Below are positions 60,737 to 64,000 of a DNA stretch of 64,000 bases, one piece after another (the first letter of the stretch is position 1; each line of letters starts with the position of its first letter). Location of the stretch: contig OY987244.1 in NCBI GenBank assembly GCA_963920765.1, forward strand, positions 7,938,501-8,002,500, written 5' to 3'. The DNA is from Ulota crispa (taxonomy: Eukaryota; Streptophyta; Bryopsida; Orthotrichales; Orthotrichaceae). Made by a program: the position numbers and the translations under genes. The notes under the pieces are model-generated. The model saw only the letters and a program-made list of their open reading frames with translations, ran no database searches and was not told the origin of the DNA.

Positions 60737-61101
60737 AACACTTCCTATTGAGTTGCTCATTTTTATTGGCTAAGAGAGTGTTGTGGTGCAGCTTCCAATG
60801 ACCCATTTGTCCTTTTAGTGGAAGACCAATAGGGAGAGAATAGTACATGCGTAAAGTGGCTTCCAGTGAGTTTTTTTTAGCAGGGGATCAATAAAGGAGA
60901 GGAATACATGCATAATAAAGTGGTGTACATTGAGGATTTTCTTTGAATTAGGTTGGCGTTTGTGAGCTAACCAATCACTCATGGTTTAAATGTTTAAATT
61001 TGTCACATTTTGTGATAAGATTGCTATCATATAATTTGCTTATTGCAAGGATATTCTTGTTGATTCCATTGGTACAACAAAAACCTAAACTTATATTTAT
61101 A

Positions 61102-61491
61102 GGGAATTGATATGTGCACACCCCCTTTCACAAAAAAATTTAGATTTTTACCATTAAAAAGTTGAATTTGAAAATTTTGAATTCAAATTTGGACTTAGAG
61201 ACCTTGATTTTTTTTTAAACCGTAAAGGAAATCACAATTGAACAACGCCTAATGAAAAAGCTAATCTTTTTTACAAACAAAAGTAAAAGTAATAGTTTGC
61301 ACCCTACCTAAGTTTTTTCATTGGGTGTTGTTCAATTCTAACTTCCATTATGGTTTTAGACTAAATGAAGGTCTCTAGGTCCAAATCTGAATTCAAAATT
61401 TTCAAATTCAAGATTTTGATGGTAAAGATCTAAAATTTACCCCAAGGAGATGTGCATACATCAAACCCGAGGTGTGCACTTATCAATTCCC
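61102..61491. mobile_element. Mutator-like foldback miniature element, copy 3 (older)
   Basis: It begins GGGAATTGATATGTGCACAC and ends GTGTGCACTTATCAATTCCC, with the same interior words as copies 1 and 2 (CAACGCCTAATGAAAAAGCT, ACAAACAAAAGTAAAAGTAA). The flanks (ATATTTATA and TATCTACAT) no longer match perfectly, and the arms have more mismatches, so it is an older insertion. Confidence 0.8.
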
Positions 61492-61534
61492 TATCTACAT
61501 TGTCTAAAATGCAAGAAATTAGTGTAGGGCAACC

Positions 61535-61858
61535 AAAATGCAAATTTTAGTGTAGATACGCCAGATTTTGGATGGAAAGTAATAACGTTTAGCTGATGTT
61601 AGAAATGCACCTGTACACATGGATGAAGTTGACCATTTTTTCCCTTACCTGCATGCACCGTAAGGGCCCGTGTAATTCGGCCTGTTAGTAAAGAAATTTC
61701 GTGGTTGGTGGGGACTGTAGTAGGTAAGGGCATAACTGAAAGCCTAAACTTATCCTAGTTATCCGATTTACAACATTCCACATAACATTGTTAGCTGCGT
61801 TTTATTCCTCCCCCCAGCAGTGGAGGGATATTCCCCCTTATTCTTGGGGAGATTTCAG
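61535..61858. other. spacer with dispersed repeat
   Basis: The 61555-61680 block (GCCAGATTTTGGATGGAAAG to CCCTTACCTGCATGCACCGT) is a third relative of the 3.79-3.91 kb and 24.73-24.85 kb repeat. Confidence 0.45.
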
Positions 61859-61862
61859 TTAA

Positions 61863-62793
61863 CCCCTAAAGGATCATGGTCTTTATTTTGTCAAAAGACA
61901 CTCAAAACTGTCACTTTTATGGCAAAAAGTAAAAAAGTTTGAAGATTGGTTTTTTTGCACATCTAACCGTAGGATCTTGTACTAGACTTGTATAAGAACT
62001 TGGAAATAAAAATTCAAAAACATTAACCGCACAAATTGCAAGATATTTGCGTTCAAAGTGTAAAAAACAAGCTTTTTTGCACCTTGCACAATTAGATTAT
62101 TTGACTTTGAACTTTTTTAACTTAAAATTTTTGCACCATGAAGTTTTGAGGTTTTTTTTTGTATGGTGGGGAATTGAGTTGAGAATCTTCGGAAAAAAAC
62201 CAAAACAAAAATTACTTAATTTTCATTCTTAAAAAAAACATTAAATAGAAGAAGGTTTGAGATTGAACAAAATCTTACATTGTTAATAACCTTGCAATGG
62301 AATTGAATCACAATAATCCCAATGGTGAGATTGTTCTAGCAAGCAATCTTCAACCTTTCCAATAGTTTTTTTTTTTTTTTTTGCAAAAATGTTAAATTTG
62401 CACTCAAAAATGAAGTTTATAAGTTATTTTTTCAAAGCAAACCCACACCTACCCGCAAACTAAAGCTTTTCATAACTTTCATCTCATCTATCAAAATTCA
62501 ATGATTCAAAGCTCCCCATGTCTATATAAGTCTAAAGAATCTATTTCAGATTTTTATTTTAAAAAAATGGAATTTTTAAAGAAGTTTTTGGCTGCCCAAT
62601 CTCGCCTATTTTTAGAAATTCATGCATAACTTCTTCAATAAATGTTGGAATGAAGAAAAAATTACATTCCCACATAGATCTTTGAATTCCTCACCTTCAA
62701 TAAAAGTTTCAAAAAATCACGCAAATTAGTTTAACCATAGGTACATGCCCAAAATCCAATTGTCCCCCGAGGGGATAGTTGGTCCTTTAGGGG
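61863..62793. mobile_element. TTAA-flanked 930-bp element, copy 3
   Basis: TTAA (61859-61862) then CCCCTAAAGGATC, and GGTCCTTTAGGGG then TTAA (62794-62797). Length is 931 bp. It is co-linear with the copies at 15646 and 45948, including TAACCGTAGGATCTTG near the left side and CATGCATAACTTCTTCAATA near the right. Confidence 0.8.
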
Positions 62794-62797
62794 TTAA

Positions 62798-63565
62798 AGA
62801 TCTGCAAATCTGATTGGTGAGTTTCCCACCAGCAAGTAATGCCATTTGCTAGGGACCTTGGTATTGGGGGAGCAAAAGGGACTCCCCCCAGTGTAGGTTA
62901 ACCCTTAAAGGACTGACCCTCAACCCATGGCTCTACCCAGGAGTGTGCATTGTTCATGGGCAGCCAACAGCCTATGGCATGTGTCCAAGAGAGGTAATAT
63001 TCTCCTCAAAAGAAGGAAAAGTCAATAGTGTATCCTGCCCTCACAAAAAGGGCAGTAGGGACCTTGTACATCTCTTTACAAATTGGTGTTTTTAAAAATC
63101 TGGAGGCATTAAAAGCAACTACCTTTGACATTCAGTGATGTGATACACCTCTCTGACCACTTTCAAGAAAAAAAATTTGAAAAAAAAGTAATTTTCCACC
63201 CTCTGGGAGTGTTTTGGCACTGAAAGGACGATTTTCGTCCTTTGGACGGTTAGGGGATAACAATGTTATGCAAGATTCATTTGTGCGCATCACGATTCAC
63301 GCATACAGTAGTAAGTTAGTAAGTTTGTTTGTGGATTGTGCACTTCGCAGGCACGAATTGCTGCTTATCGGCCCGTCCCAGATTCCCAGTGATCTCATTT
63401 CGACCAATGATATACCTTCTCAGTTCTCACGTCAGGAGTGCCCACGACACGGATGTGTGAAATCCAAAACTGGTGACTTCGAGAATTTGCTATGGATAAT
63501 TTTAAGGGTTTGCTGATGCAACTGTGACACACGGAAAAGTCTTGGTTCATTTACGGATTCTAAAT
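62798..63565. other. spacer with an unrecognised 100-codon frame
   Basis: TTAACCCTTAAAGGACTG at 62899 looks like another TTAA-family left end whose partner is not in the window. The 63214-63516 plus-strand frame lies in a less AT-rich patch (MALKGRFSSFGRLGDNN), but I recognise no domain. It could be a fragment of a gene or noncoding. Confidence 0.35.
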
Positions 63566-63970
63566 GGTAAGGAAGGAGCACCCATTCCCAATCATTTAAG
63601 CTTGTGCAGGACAGCACATAAGAGTAACAATGTAGCGCAAATTTTTTTTGGTGGTTTCATACAAAATATTGTGACATAATTTTTTTTGGAAATTTTCAAG
63701 CAAAACTGAGTTAAATACAAATTTTGAAGTGTATAAAGTATTTTGAACCCATAAACAACCAATAAACTCTTCTAATCCTGTCATAGCCAAAACACTTCTT
63801 GCCCACTACTTCTTACTTTCTTTTGGGACACATGTCATGACCTTGTTGGTCTTAATCTTGAAAAGGGAAAAAATATGCATTCCAAGGCTTCGAAATAGGC
63901 TGGTTGGAAATAGCACACCCTAGAGGTTGGGTTTGGATCCCTGGTTGGGAATGGGTGGTCCTACCTTACC
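63566..63970. mobile_element. TA-flanked miniature element, copy E
   Basis: GGTAAGGAAGGAGCACCCAT on the left and ATGGGTGGTCCTACCTTACC on the right form inverted ends about 24 bp long, including TTCCC inside. It is 405 bp with no coding frame. Confidence 0.72.
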
Positions 63971-64000
63971 ACATTGTGTTTCATTATTAAGTCAACATTT

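Larger units (their letters stand above)
60420..61534 (+). repeat. dispersed repeat, TTGCATTTAGGTT family, copy 3 with insertions
   Basis: ATGTTGCATTTAGATTGCCT opens and GAAATTAGTGTAGGGCAACC closes it, as in copy 1. It is enlarged by a TA microsatellite (60656-60733), about 350 bp of other sequence, and a foldback element (61102-61491). Confidence 0.5.

Noticed and set aside
60576-60848. Minus-strand frame with a Tyr-Ile repeat
   Set aside because: It is only the translation of the TA microsatellite.

Overview
The window is AT-rich nuclear DNA from a land plant. The evidence is many GT-AG introns, a plant-specific VQ-motif protein, a plant-type SPT6 with a long WG/GW-rich tail, a chromodomain-bearing Ty3/gypsy retroelement, and dense small DNA transposons. 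The species cannot be fixed from the sequence. The low gene density and a SPT6 clearly diverged from that of Arabidopsis leave a non-seed plant possible, but this is only a guess.

Two genes are well supported and they converge. A VQ-motif regulator lies on the plus strand (about 25.9-27.7 kb). A 20-exon SPT6-like transcription elongation factor lies on the minus strand (41.36 down to 29.87 kb). The exons I chain for SPT6 keep phase throughout and give 2144 codons plus a stop. The last coding exon (29872-30128) is in a frame without its own ATG. About 2.2 kb separates the two 3' ends. No tRNA, rRNA or CRISPR array was seen.

The rest is a layered transposon landscape. (1) Up to ten elements have symmetric TTAA at both ends and termini starting CCC (6-8, 10, 15-17.6, 43.4-49 and 61.9-62.8 kb); this geometry is that of piggyBac, but no transposase is recognisable. 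(2) Foldback elements of about 410 bp have perfect 9-bp target duplications in two of three copies, the size expected of Mutator-like elements. (3) Elements flanked by TA with ends starting AGGTAGGAG, and two larger ones ending CTCCCTCTG/CAGAGGGAG, resemble Stowaway/Tc1-mariner miniature elements. (4) Further hairpin and dispersed repeat families occur. Several are nested, notably at 15.1-17.6, 18.2-19.35 and 59.4-60.0 kb.

A decayed chromovirus-type Ty3/gypsy element (52.0-55.3 kb, minus strand) sits inside one of the TA-flanked elements and runs into a 200-N assembly gap. Its visible damage fits G-to-A decay on the coding strand. The 56-64 kb region is mostly repeats and unrecognised AT-rich DNA, including a TA microsatellite of about 78 bp.
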